Shown piece after piece: positions 1 through 9,227 of a DNA stretch of 64,000 bases; the first letter of the stretch is position 1, and the number at the start of each line of letters is the position of its first letter. Origin of the DNA: an uncultured Clostridia bacterium (GTDB lineage: Bacteria; Bacillota; Clostridia; TANB77; CAG-508); assembly GCA_949443285.1 (NCBI GenBank), contig CASSLW010000002.1, positions 1 through 64,000 on the forward strand. Reading direction: 5' to 3'. The notes below the pieces were generated by a model. The model worked only from the letters and a program-made list of their open reading frames with translations, was not told the origin of the DNA and ran no database searches. The position numbers and the translations under genes were made by a program.

Positions 1-120
1 GAAGAATTAAGAGCAAACTAAAAGGAATGTCCCCTGTTCAATATAGAGAACATTCCATATTAGTAGCCTGATTTATACTGTCCAACTTTTTGGGTTCAGT
101 ACACCGTCCCCTTTGGCAAT
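1..120 (+). mobile_element. Right end of an IS3-family insertion sequence: transposase C-terminus plus probable terminal inverted repeat
   Basis: Frame from nt 3 reads RIKSKLKGMSPVQYREHSILVA* (stop 69-71), a typical IS3/IS150 OrfB C-terminus. It is followed by ACTGTCCAACTTTTTGGGTTCAGTA, which resembles an IS end. Confidence 0.75.
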
Positions 121-123
121 TTT

Positions 124-1248
124 TTATTTTTTCGCAGCTAATTTTAATTCAACATAATCTTCAACAACAATTTTTACAACAGCGATAACTGGTACAGCTA
201 AGAACATTCCTAGCACTCCAAAATATGCTCCGCCTACTGTTACTGCAAAGATTACAAGTAATGGACTTATTTTTAGTGATTTACCAACAATTTTTGGGTT
301 AATAATATTTGCATCAATTTGTTGCAAAATAGTTACAACTATAAGCATCCATATAGTTTGTGAAACCCCGCCTGTTATTAGAGTGATAATTACTGCAATT
401 CCAACTGCAATAATCGCTCCAAAGTATGGTATCATATTAAATAGGCCTATCATAAATCCTAGTAATGGTGCAAATTTGACATTCATTATAGACATTGCAA
501 TTGTTACCATGATGCCTACAACAATGGCATCTAAGAATTGGCTTGCTATGAATTTGAAAAATATTTCATTTGAATGATTAAAATATTTATCTATGTTTTT
601 ATAAGTTTTGTCTTCAAACATCGCATTTGCACATTTCTTTAAGAATTCTATTATTTGAGTTCTTTCCATTAATATGTAAATAGATACGATTACTGCAACA
701 AACACATTAAATATGCTTGTTACTGCGTTTACAGCACCCATTACATATTCTAAAATTTTGTCTAGTTTAAAATATTGTTTAATATCAATATTTTGTATAT
801 TTGAAATAGCTTCTTTTACTATATCTCCCTTTAATATTGAATTTTCTGGAAGTTCATTATATTTATTAATTGCTGTTTCAAAATAGCCTTGTATATTATT
901 TATCAAGTCGACAACGCTTTCTACAACTACTGGCAAAATAACATTTACCAAAATTATTAGTAATACTGCTGCTATTATATAAACTGTTGCCACACTTAAA
1001 ACTCTTGACTTTTTCTTTATTAGCTTCGATTTAGATTTCTTATATGTATTTTCTATATTTCTGCAAGGCATATATAGCAAATACGCTATGAAAATTCCTG
1101 CTAAAAACGGACTTAAAATAGCCAAAAATTTGTGAATTCCGTCCATTATATCTCCAAAATTATCTAGCGCTTTGTATAACACAATAATTGCTGCTCCTAG
1201 CAAAAACCAGTACACCCATTTTTTCCAATGATTTTTTACTTCTTTCAC
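124..1248 (-). CDS. AI-2E family transporter / permease
   Basis: 374 aa multi-TM protein with the AI-2E permease-like C-terminus (QIDANIINPKIVGKSLKISPLLVIFAVTVGGAYFGVLGMFLAVP). Confidence 0.9.
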   Translation of the reverse strand: MKEVKNHWKKWVYWFLLGAAIIVLYKALDNFGDIMDGIHKFLAILSPFLAGIFIAYLLYMPCRNIENTYKKSKSKLIKKKSRVLSVATVYIIAAVLLIILVNVILPVVVESVVDLINNIQGYFETAINKYNELPENSILKGDIVKEAISNIQNIDIKQYFKLDKILEYVMGAVNAVTSIFNVFVAVIVSIYILMERTQIIEFLKKCANAMFEDKTYKNIDKYFNHSNEIFFKFIASQFLDAIVVGIMVTIAMSIMNVKFAPLLGFMIGLFNMIPYFGAIIAVGIAVIITLITGGVSQTIWMLIVVTILQQIDANIINPKIVGKSLKISPLLVIFAVTVGGAYFGVLGMFLAVPVIAVVKIVVEDYVELKLAAKK

Positions 1249-1356
1249 TTTCCTACCTCCTTGTGTCTATCAGGGACGTTTCTTTTTGGACAAAAATGTC
1301 CATTAGGAAACGTCCCCATTGGACATTTTTGTCCACTTGGGACACATCTATCTATT

Positions 1357-2118
1357 TTATAATTCTATGTCCAATTCTACTGGGCAGTGGTCACTTCCCA
1401 GTACTTCTGTATGTATTTTTGCTTCTTGTATTTTGTTTTCTATTTGTTTTGATGTTATGAAGTAGTCTATTCTCCAGCCTACATTCTTTTCTCTTGCTTT
1501 TCTCATATATGACCACCAACTGTAGATTTCTTCTTTGTTTGGGTACAAATGCCTAAATGTATCTGTAAATCCTGCTTCTAGTAATTCTGTCATTTTGTTT
1601 CTTTCTTCGTCTGTAAAGCCTGCACTTCTTCTGTTTGTTTTTGGATTTTTTAGGTCGATTTCTTTATGTGCTACGTTTAAGTCTCCACACATTATTACTG
1701 GTTTTGTTTCGTTTAATTTTAGTAAGTATTTTCTTATTTCATCTTCCCATATTTGCCTATATTCTAGTCTTTCTAGCTCTCTTTTTGAGTTTGGCGTATA
1801 TATTGTTACCATATAGAATTTTTCAAATTCTAATGTTATTACTCTTCCTTCTTTATCGTGTTCTTCTATTCCTATTCCATATGTTACATTTATTGGTTCT
1901 TTTTTTGTGAATATAGCTGTTCCTGAATAGCCTTTCTTTTCAGCACTGTTCCAGTAACTTTTGTATCCTTCAAATTCTAAATTCACTTGTTCTGGTTGGC
2001 ATTTTGTTTCTTGTATGCAAAATATATCTGCATCTATTTCTTTAAAAAAGTTAGTAAATCCTTTTTCTAAACATGCTCTTATTCCATTTACGTTCCATGA
2101 TATTAACTTCATTTGCAT
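1357..2118 (-). CDS. exoA: Exodeoxyribonuclease III
   Basis: MKLISWNVNGIRAC...DIFCIQETKCQ...GDLNVAHKEIDL...GSDHCPVELDI motifs. Confidence 0.95.
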   Translation of the reverse strand: MQMKLISWNVNGIRACLEKGFTNFFKEIDADIFCIQETKCQPEQVNLEFEGYKSYWNSAEKKGYSGTAIFTKKEPINVTYGIGIEEHDKEGRVITLEFEKFYMVTIYTPNSKRELERLEYRQIWEDEIRKYLLKLNETKPVIMCGDLNVAHKEIDLKNPKTNRRSAGFTDEERNKMTELLEAGFTDTFRHLYPNKEEIYSWWSYMRKAREKNVGWRIDYFITSKQIENKIQEAKIHTEVLGSDHCPVELDIEL

Positions 2119-2216
2119 TCATCCTTTCTCTTTCCTGCCATTAAGGTCCGTCCCCAGTAGCAGTTCTCTTTGGCACGCTATTATTTTACTATATTTTTAG
2201 TATGTTGTCTAGTAAT

Positions 2217-2252
2217 AAAAAAACTCTCTTGCTTAAGTGCTTGAGAGTTTTA
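2217..2252 (-). terminator. Rho-independent terminator of the 3D-domain gene
   Basis: AAAACTCTCTTGCTTAAGTGCTTGAGAGTTTT hairpin with flanking A/T runs. Confidence 0.7.
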
Positions 2253-2262
2253 ATTATTTATA

Positions 2263-3198
2263 TTATTGTACTACACTTACTGGTAAGTATCTTACTCCCC
2301 ATTGTAGTGCTGCTGCGTGTGAATTTACGTATATATCTATTTTGTTTCCTTTTATTGCTCCACCTCTGTCTTCTACTGTGTAGATTTGTCCACCGATGTT
2401 TAATTTTGTTCCGAATGCGAAGTTTGCTGGTGCTGCTACTGTTCTTCCTGCTGTTGCTTGTGTTCCTGATGCTGTTCTTCCTGTTGATTTTCCACAACAT
2501 TTTGCACATGAGCAGTATGCTGTTATTTTGTATGTTGTTCCGTTTGTTGGTACTGCTGCTGTTCTTGGTGTTGTGCTAGCTCTTGATGTTGTTTGTACTG
2601 TTTTTTGTACTTGTACTATTTTATTTACTGGTTCTTTTATTATTTTTTCTGATAGTACTGTTCTTTCAATTTCCACGTTGTTTTGGATTTTTATTTTATA
2701 TGTTACTTCTTTTAATCCATTTTTTCCTTGTTTTAGTACTTTACTTGTCGTTCCTTGTTCTGTTGTTGTTGCGTTTTTTGTAACTGTTTCATATGGTATT
2801 TCTACTTGTTCTGTTACTATTTTTTCAGTAATTGGTGCATAGTTTTCTAGTATTTGTTCTAGTGTTGTTTGTACACCTTCTTCTGATATTTTTGCAATTT
2901 GAACTTCGTTATATGTTTTGTCTGTTATTTGTATACTTTGACCTGTTGTTATTTCTTGGTTTAGGTCTGGTATTGTTTTTTGATTTTCTTCTAGTACTAT
3001 ATTGTTTTCTTCTAGTATTTCTGATACTGTTGTCTTTCCTGTTAATGTTGACATTTCGTATCCGTTTTGAAGAATTATTTTTACGTCTTTTAGGTTTGTG
3101 TTTACTGCCATAACGCCGATTCCTGATATTAAAATCATTATTATGGTTACACATATTATTTTCATAATGGAAATTGAAGCTTTTTCTTCTCTTTTCAT
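2263..3198 (-). CDS. DUF348/G5/3D-domain cell-wall protein (YabE/Rpf-like)
   Basis: Signal/TM N-terminus, G5-like repeats, C-terminal 3D domain ITAYCSCAKCCGKSTGRTASGTQATAGRTVAAP...VEDRGGAIKGNKIDIYV. Confidence 0.9.
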   Translation of the reverse strand: MKREEKASISIMKIICVTIIMILISGIGVMAVNTNLKDVKIILQNGYEMSTLTGKTTVSEILEENNIVLEENQKTIPDLNQEITTGQSIQITDKTYNEVQIAKISEEGVQTTLEQILENYAPITEKIVTEQVEIPYETVTKNATTTEQGTTSKVLKQGKNGLKEVTYKIKIQNNVEIERTVLSEKIIKEPVNKIVQVQKTVQTTSRASTTPRTAAVPTNGTTYKITAYCSCAKCCGKSTGRTASGTQATAGRTVAAPANFAFGTKLNIGGQIYTVEDRGGAIKGNKIDIYVNSHAAALQWGVRYLPVSVVQ

Positions 3199-3487
3199 AT
3201 TTTCTATTACCTCCTTTTGGCAACGTATTCATTATACTATATTTTTTCAGATTTGTCAAATTTTGCCGTTTCCCTACGCTTTCAAGGCTTAAAAACATAT
3301 CATTTTTATGAAATAATTTGTCCTTTTTGCTCGAATCGCTTATTTCCGTAGGCACTTACTATATATTATATGTTTCAGTTTTAAAAATATTACTTTTTAA
3401 TTTTATTTTTTTGCATTTTTCTTGTATTAAAAATCAGAATATGTTATTATCTATTTGTATATTATAAGAATAGGAGGATTTATTATT

Positions 3488-4042
3488 ATGTTATGGATTA
3501 TATTAGCTATTTTAGTTGTACTTGTTATAGCTGTTATAGGAATGTATAACGGTTTAGTACAATCTAAAATAAAGGTTGACAACGCTTGGAGCCAAATCGA
3601 CGTTCAATTACAAAGAAGATTTGATTTAATTCCAAACTTTGTTGAAACTGTAAAAGGTTACATGGCACACGAGAAAGAAACTTTTGAAAAAATTGCTGCA
3701 CTTAGAACTTCTTGGGCTAACACAAATAGTGTTTCTGAAAAAGCTAAATTAGATAACGAATTATCAACATCTTTAAAAACAATAATGGCTGTTTCTGAAA
3801 GCTACCCAGAACTAAAAGCAAATCAAAATTTTTCAGACTTATCTGAAGAATTAAGAAATACAGAAAATAAAATTTCTTTTTCAAGACAATTTTATAATGA
3901 TGCTGTAACTATGTACAATACAAAATTACAAGTATTTCCTTCTAACATTATCGCTGGAATGTTTAATTTCACAGCACGTGATTTATTTAAAGCTGAAAGT
4001 GATGAAGCTAGAAAAAATGTTAAAGTTGACTTTGGGAACTAA
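3488..4042 (+). CDS. lemA: LemA family protein
   Basis: N-terminal TM, VQSKIKVDNAWSQIDVQLQRRFDLIPNFVETVKGYMAHEKETFE. AGGAGG upstream of ATG 3488. Confidence 0.95.
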   Translation: MLWIILAILVVLVIAVIGMYNGLVQSKIKVDNAWSQIDVQLQRRFDLIPNFVETVKGYMAHEKETFEKIAALRTSWANTNSVSEKAKLDNELSTSLKTIMAVSESYPELKANQNFSDLSEELRNTENKISFSRQFYNDAVTMYNTKLQVFPSNIIAGMFNFTARDLFKAESDEARKNVKVDFGN

Positions 4043-4208
4043 ATATCTAATAGATATGTCCCCGATGGACATTTTTGTCCATTGGGGACGTTTCCAAATG
4101 AAGGAGTGTCCCTTGTGGCAAAAAATTGCCAACAGGGACGGAGGTAAATGGCAATAAATTGCCAAAAAGGTCCGTCCCCAATGGCAATAATGGAAAGGAA
4201 TAATTTTT

Positions 4209-5117
4209 ATGTTTGAAAATGTTAAAAGAAATAAAATACAATCTGGAATAATTGTTAGTATATTTATATTAGTAATTACTTTAATAATATATTACGTATG
4301 CAATGCTTTAGATTTAGGAGTATTTTCAATTGTAATTGCTCTTACCGTGTCTATTGCTTCTGCTTGGGGGTCTTATTATTATAGTGATAGAATTGTTTTG
4401 TCACTTAACAGAGCAAGACCTGCGACTAAAGAGGAAGATTTGAAGTTGGTTAATATTTTAGATGCTTTGATGATTTCTTCAGGGTTGCCTAAAAAGCCTA
4501 GACTTTATGTGGTTGATGATGCTCAGCCAAATGCGTTTGCTACTGGTAGAAATCCTGAGAATGCGGTAATTTGTGTTACTACTGGTCTTTTAGAAAAGTT
4601 AGATTATTATGAATTAGAAGGTGTAATTGCTCACGAAATGAGCCATATTAAAAATTATGATATCTTGCTTAGTTGTGTGGTTTCTGTTATGGTTGGGTTT
4701 GTTGTTATGCTTTCTGATATAGTTTCTAGAGCTCTTTTCTGGGGCGGTGGCAAGGATAGCGATAGTAATAGTGATAGTGGAAATGGAATTTTGATGTTGA
4801 TTGGATTAGTTTGCTTAATTCTTTCTCCTATTTTTGGTTCTTTGATGCAACTTGCTTTGTCAAGAAAGAGAGAGTTTTTGGCTGATAGTACTGCTATTGA
4901 GTTTACTCGTAATCCTGATGGTCTTATTTCTGCTTTGCAAAAGTTAGAAAGCGACCCTAATCAGTTAAATACTGCTAATAGTGCTACTGCTAGTATGTAT
5001 ATTGTTAATCCTTTTAGAGGTGATACTAAGGAGGGTAAAAAGAAGAAGTCTTCTAATATTTGGTCTACTCATCCTAGTACTGAAGATAGAATTGAGGCTT
5101 TAAGGAATTTGAGATAA
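4209..5117 (+). CDS. htpX: M48 zinc metalloprotease HtpX homologue
   Basis: HEMSHIKNYD zinc motif, LSRKREFLADSTA, STHPSTEDRIEAL. Confidence 0.95.
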   Translation: MFENVKRNKIQSGIIVSIFILVITLIIYYVCNALDLGVFSIVIALTVSIASAWGSYYYSDRIVLSLNRARPATKEEDLKLVNILDALMISSGLPKKPRLYVVDDAQPNAFATGRNPENAVICVTTGLLEKLDYYELEGVIAHEMSHIKNYDILLSCVVSVMVGFVVMLSDIVSRALFWGGGKDSDSNSDSGNGILMLIGLVCLILSPIFGSLMQLALSRKREFLADSTAIEFTRNPDGLISALQKLESDPNQLNTANSATASMYIVNPFRGDTKEGKKKKSSNIWSTHPSTEDRIEALRNLR

Positions 5118-5131
5118 GTTTACTAAACATT

Positions 5132-5167
5132 TAAGCTAGAGTATGTATGTGTACTCTAGCTTTTTTG
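5132..5167 (+). terminator. Rho-independent terminator after htpX
   Basis: AAGCTAGAGTATGTATGTGTACTCTAGCTTTTTT hairpin. Confidence 0.8.
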
Positions 5168-5186
5168 TATTTATTATCTCTTAATA

Positions 5187-6002
5187 TTATATTTCAAAAA
5201 TTCTCCTAGCATTTTCATAAGTGAGCTCTGCTACCTCTTCCAAAGAAATCCCCTTAACATCCGCAATCTTCTTTGCTGTCAACTTAACATTTCTAGGGTC
5301 GTTTCTCCTTCCTCTTAAAGGCTCTGGAGAAAGATAAGGGCTATCAGTTTCAATTAGCATTCTATCATTTGGCACAAGATTTATAATTTCATCTGCATTT
5401 TTTGAATTCTTAAATGTAACTGGTCCTGCAAAAGAAATGTAAAACCCTAGTTTTAAGGCTTCTTTTACTAGTTCTCTATTTAGTGGGCAACAATGAAAAA
5501 TTCCTTTTTTGATAACTTCATTTTGTTTTAAAATGTCAATTGTGTCCATTACAGCTTCCCTTGTGTGAATAACTATTGGTAGTTTTAATTTATTTGCCAT
5601 TTTTATTTGCTCAATAAAAGCTAGTTTTTGTAATTCTTTATTTTCTTTGTTCCAATAATAGTCTAACCCAATTTCACCAACCGCTACTGGGCCGTTTGGG
5701 GACGTTTCTGTTTTATCCCTTTCTGTTTTTTTAATATTTGTTTCTATTATTTGCTCGATTTCAGCTAAATCTTTCCACAATTCGTCTTCTGTTTGTGGAA
5801 TGTCGTTTGGTGATATTCCACATATTGGATACATGAATTTATATTTTTTGCATAGCTCTATTGCTTTTTTTGAGCTTTCTATGCTGTATCCTGCTGTTAT
5901 GAATTTTTCTATTTCGTCGCCCTGTATTTTCTCTATTAATTCTTCTCTGTCTTCGTCGAATTTTTCATCATTTAGGTGTGCATGGCTGTCAAAAAATTTC
6001 AT
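5187..6002 (-). CDS. tatD: TatD family metal-dependent hydrolase
   Basis: FDSHAHLNDEKFDEDR...GEIGLDYYW...PIVIHTREA...LIETDSPYLSPEPLRGRRNDP. Confidence 0.95.
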   Translation of the reverse strand: MKFFDSHAHLNDEKFDEDREELIEKIQGDEIEKFITAGYSIESSKKAIELCKKYKFMYPICGISPNDIPQTEDELWKDLAEIEQIIETNIKKTERDKTETSPNGPVAVGEIGLDYYWNKENKELQKLAFIEQIKMANKLKLPIVIHTREAVMDTIDILKQNEVIKKGIFHCCPLNRELVKEALKLGFYISFAGPVTFKNSKNADEIINLVPNDRMLIETDSPYLSPEPLRGRRNDPRNVKLTAKKIADVKGISLEEVAELTYENARRIFEI

Positions 6003-6024
6003 TTCTATTTCCTCCTATTTAACA

Positions 6025-7440
6025 CTACAAATTAAGTAACCAATATGGAATGAAATACAAATTATTTTCTGTTTTTAAAATATCTTTTGTAATCACAATT
6101 CCATATTTAGTTCTACCTAACTTATTTTGATTATTTTTCTCTATAAAGTTTTTGATAGTTGTTGTATCGGAATTTTCTATTTGATTTGTATATTTTACTT
6201 CTATTGGTATTATATCAATTTTTCTATCTAAAATGATATCAATTTCTTCTTTATTGGCATTTCGATAATAATATTGATTATAGTTTTCTTTTTCACAAAG
6301 TAGACGTATATCAAAGTCAGCCATTGCCTCTACAATATGCCCTGCATCGTTGTTGCTTATTTCTTTTTTCTTTAAAAGACTGTTTTGTATTCCATTATCT
6401 AATATACTTAGTTTTTTATTAGATCTTATTACCTTACCAATGTTTGTTGAATAGTTCTCTAAAACGTTTATCAAAAATGCTTGTTTTAAATATCCCACAT
6501 AGCTTATCAAAGTTACTGTATCTATACTAAAATTTTTAGTCATACCACTATATGAAAATGTTTGTGAATTATTGTCTGCAATATAGTACATTAGTTTTTC
6601 TAATATCTCTGGACTTTTTATGCTGTATATTGTTAAAATGTCTTTATAAATTCCACGAGTTATAATGTCATCTGCAAGTCTTTTTTGCCAAATGTCAATA
6701 TTTCTTTCTTCAAAGTATTCGGGATATCCTCCAACTAATATATATTCATTTAGTACTTTTTGAATGGTAATTTTTAGTTCTTCATTATAATATCTCTTTT
6801 GCAATTTCTTAAGGCTTTCTTCTGGTTTGTCTAAATCGAATTTTGGTATATCTATATCTTTTTCCTTTGATACATACGTTCTATGGAAATTTAAAAATTG
6901 ATTAAATGTTAGTGGTAATACATATAAGTTTTCGATTCTTCCAAGCAACGACTCATTTGCGTCTTTAAATAAGTGTAATGACGATGAGCCTGTTACAATA
7001 AATTTTATATTGTATTTTCTATCAAAGTATGTCTTTAAATAATTTTGCCAGTTTTTAATAAAATGTATTTCATCTATAAAAATATACACTTTAGAACTAA
7101 TTTTAGTTATGCTTTCTTGCAATATTTCATTAAAATATACTTCTAGTACATCAGATAGTTTATCATTCTCATTGAAGAATAAGCTTGGATCGTCTCCACT
7201 AAAGAATAGTATTCTTTTGGAATCAATTTTTTTCTCGTTTATTAGATAATTTATTGTTTGGTATATTAGCGTAGATTTTCCCACCCTTCTTGGTCCTATA
7301 ATGCTTAATATCCTTTTACTTTCTAAGTTGTTTATTATTTCGTTAAACTCTTTTCTTTTTCTTCCTAATAAAAATTGTGGGTTTATTTTTTCTCCCTTCC
7401 ACCATATATTATTTGTTATTAAACTTAGCTTTATATCCAT
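6025..7440 (-). CDS. AAA+ ATPase with DUF4143-type C-terminal domain
   Basis: Walker A GPRRVGKSTL, Walker B VYIFIDEIHFIKNW, C-terminal DIILDRKIDIIPIEVKYT. Confidence 0.9.
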   Translation of the reverse strand: MDIKLSLITNNIWWKGEKINPQFLLGRKRKEFNEIINNLESKRILSIIGPRRVGKSTLIYQTINYLINEKKIDSKRILFFSGDDPSLFFNENDKLSDVLEVYFNEILQESITKISSKVYIFIDEIHFIKNWQNYLKTYFDRKYNIKFIVTGSSSLHLFKDANESLLGRIENLYVLPLTFNQFLNFHRTYVSKEKDIDIPKFDLDKPEESLKKLQKRYYNEELKITIQKVLNEYILVGGYPEYFEERNIDIWQKRLADDIITRGIYKDILTIYSIKSPEILEKLMYYIADNNSQTFSYSGMTKNFSIDTVTLISYVGYLKQAFLINVLENYSTNIGKVIRSNKKLSILDNGIQNSLLKKKEISNNDAGHIVEAMADFDIRLLCEKENYNQYYYRNANKEEIDIILDRKIDIIPIEVKYTNQIENSDTTTIKNFIEKNNQNKLGRTKYGIVITKDILKTENNLYFIPYWLLNL

Positions 7441-7581
7441 CTTTTCACCTTCTTTTTATTATCATATATTTATATTGTACCATTTTTGTTGAATTAATTC
7501 AATAAAAGCACTGAAATTTGTTGAATGAATTCAACAAAAATAATAGTGCCAAAATTTTTTCTTTTCTTGGCACTACATTTC

Positions 7582-7956
7582 TTATTTAATCAAAATCGTT
7601 ACATTTGCTGTTGCATAGTCTTTACAATGTGATATACTTACATCTATGCTTTCTATGTCATTTAAGTCTAACCCTATTATTTTAAGTTCAGGTTTGCCTT
7701 GGTTGTTTACAACTGTTTCTATGTCTTTCCAACATATTTGATACTTGTCTTTTAATTTATATGATATTGCTTTAAATGCTGCTTCTTTTACTGCAAATCT
7801 TGCTGCATAGCTTTGATATTTTTGTACTTTTTTGCTTTCACAGTATTGTATTTCTTGTTTGGTATATATTTTATTTAGAAATTTTTCTCCTAAGTTTTCT
7901 ATGTTTTCTTTTATTCTTTCTATTTCTATTATATCTGTTCCACAGGCTATTTTCAT
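7582..7956 (-). CDS. acpS: Holo-[acyl-carrier-protein] synthase
   Basis: CGTDIIEIERIKENIE...ARFAVKEAAFKAI...VSISHCKDYATANV. Confidence 0.95.
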   Translation of the reverse strand: MKIACGTDIIEIERIKENIENLGEKFLNKIYTKQEIQYCESKKVQKYQSYAARFAVKEAAFKAISYKLKDKYQICWKDIETVVNNQGKPELKIIGLDLNDIESIDVSISHCKDYATANVTILIK

Positions 7957-7967
7957 AAGGGGCCTCC

Positions 7968-9219
7968 TTATTTCTTCATTAAAACTATAAAATTTATTAT
8001 GTTCAACGCTAATGATGCCCCTAGCATTATAGCAATAAAAATTATCAATTTCCTATTTTTCTCTACGTTCATGTCTTTATACAAAACATCATATTTTCCC
8101 TTAACTTCTGCATACAATTTTTCTAACTCCAAAGTCTCCTTGATTTTTGTGTCTAATTCTGTACCTGTCTCATCTTCAGTTATTTCTTGCACCCAAAGTT
8201 TCTTTGTAAAGTTTGCAAATTGTTTTCTTGCTGAATTGACCTTTTTAGGTTTTTTAAATTCTGCTTGTAATTTTTTTAGATATATTTTTTTATACAAGTT
8301 TAAGATATATGTGTAAAGATATTGATTTTCATATTCTGCTGGGAGTATTGTGTAATTGTTCATTTCCGCACTTGATGATAACAATACTACTGATTGCTTT
8401 GTCAATCCTAGTTTTGCATATTTTCCTTTTGATACTGTTACTAGTCTGTTGGCCTGCGTTGATTGTTCGTTTATATCTTTATCAGCTGGCAAAATATTTG
8501 CATATTTTATAAAATGATGTTTTATTTTTTCAAATTCATTTGTTGTATTCCAAGCTTCTTGGTCTACACACAGATATGAAAAAGTTAAAAATCTTTCTAC
8601 ATTTATGTCTAATTCCATTGCGTCTACATTAGAATCTGTTATACTTTTTATTAAATCTCTAAAAGTTTTTACATCTGCAAAGTCACTTGTTTGCAAACGA
8701 ATATTGTCATATGCTTCTAACATATTTCCTTCTTGATTTATATCTCTAAATTTGTAATTGAAGTTTAATATGTTTGCAAAGCTTGTCTCTTCTTCTACAT
8801 TTGTTTTTATTAAGACAAACCCTATTCCTGTTCTGAAACATACAACTTCTATTTTTTGTATGTTAAAGAATATTCCTTTGCTATCATCAACTTTTCCTTG
8901 GATATCTTTTTTCAAATTATATTCAAATATGTTACATGAATATTTGCTAAGTAGCGCTGCTCCGTGTTTCTACTGGCAGTTCTCCAAGATTTTTTATTTT
9001 TTCGCTGTTTAGCCCAAAACTTGAAAATAAAAACTCTCTAGCTTTTGGTAAAAAGTATTGGTACATTTTTAGGTCTTTTTCTCTTTGAAATACTTTTAGT
9101 TCAAAGTTTTTGTCTTTTAACATTTTTTGTATGTATTTTTGGTATTTCCCTTCTTTTATTATAAAGGGATGTATAAAGTATGTGTATTGATAGTTCGTCT
9201 TTAGTTCCATTTTTTCCAC
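7968..9219 (-). CDS. Hypothetical protein with C-terminal TM, read from two ORFs (9219..8947 and 8915..7968) joined by a +1 shift at CGG 8962-8964
   Basis: 0-frame ...GELPVETRSSAT* stops 4 codons after CGG. Dropping the C gives ...GELPVET-GAALLSKYSCNIFEYNLKKDIQGKVDDSKG..., continuous with the downstream ORF. Confidence 0.75.
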
Positions 9220-9227
9220 CTTTCTTA

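Noticed and set aside
2258-3355. Minus-strand ORFs 2258..2509 and 2909..3355
   Set aside because: Alternate frames of the 3D/G5-domain gene with Asn/Lys/Arg-rich nonsense translation.
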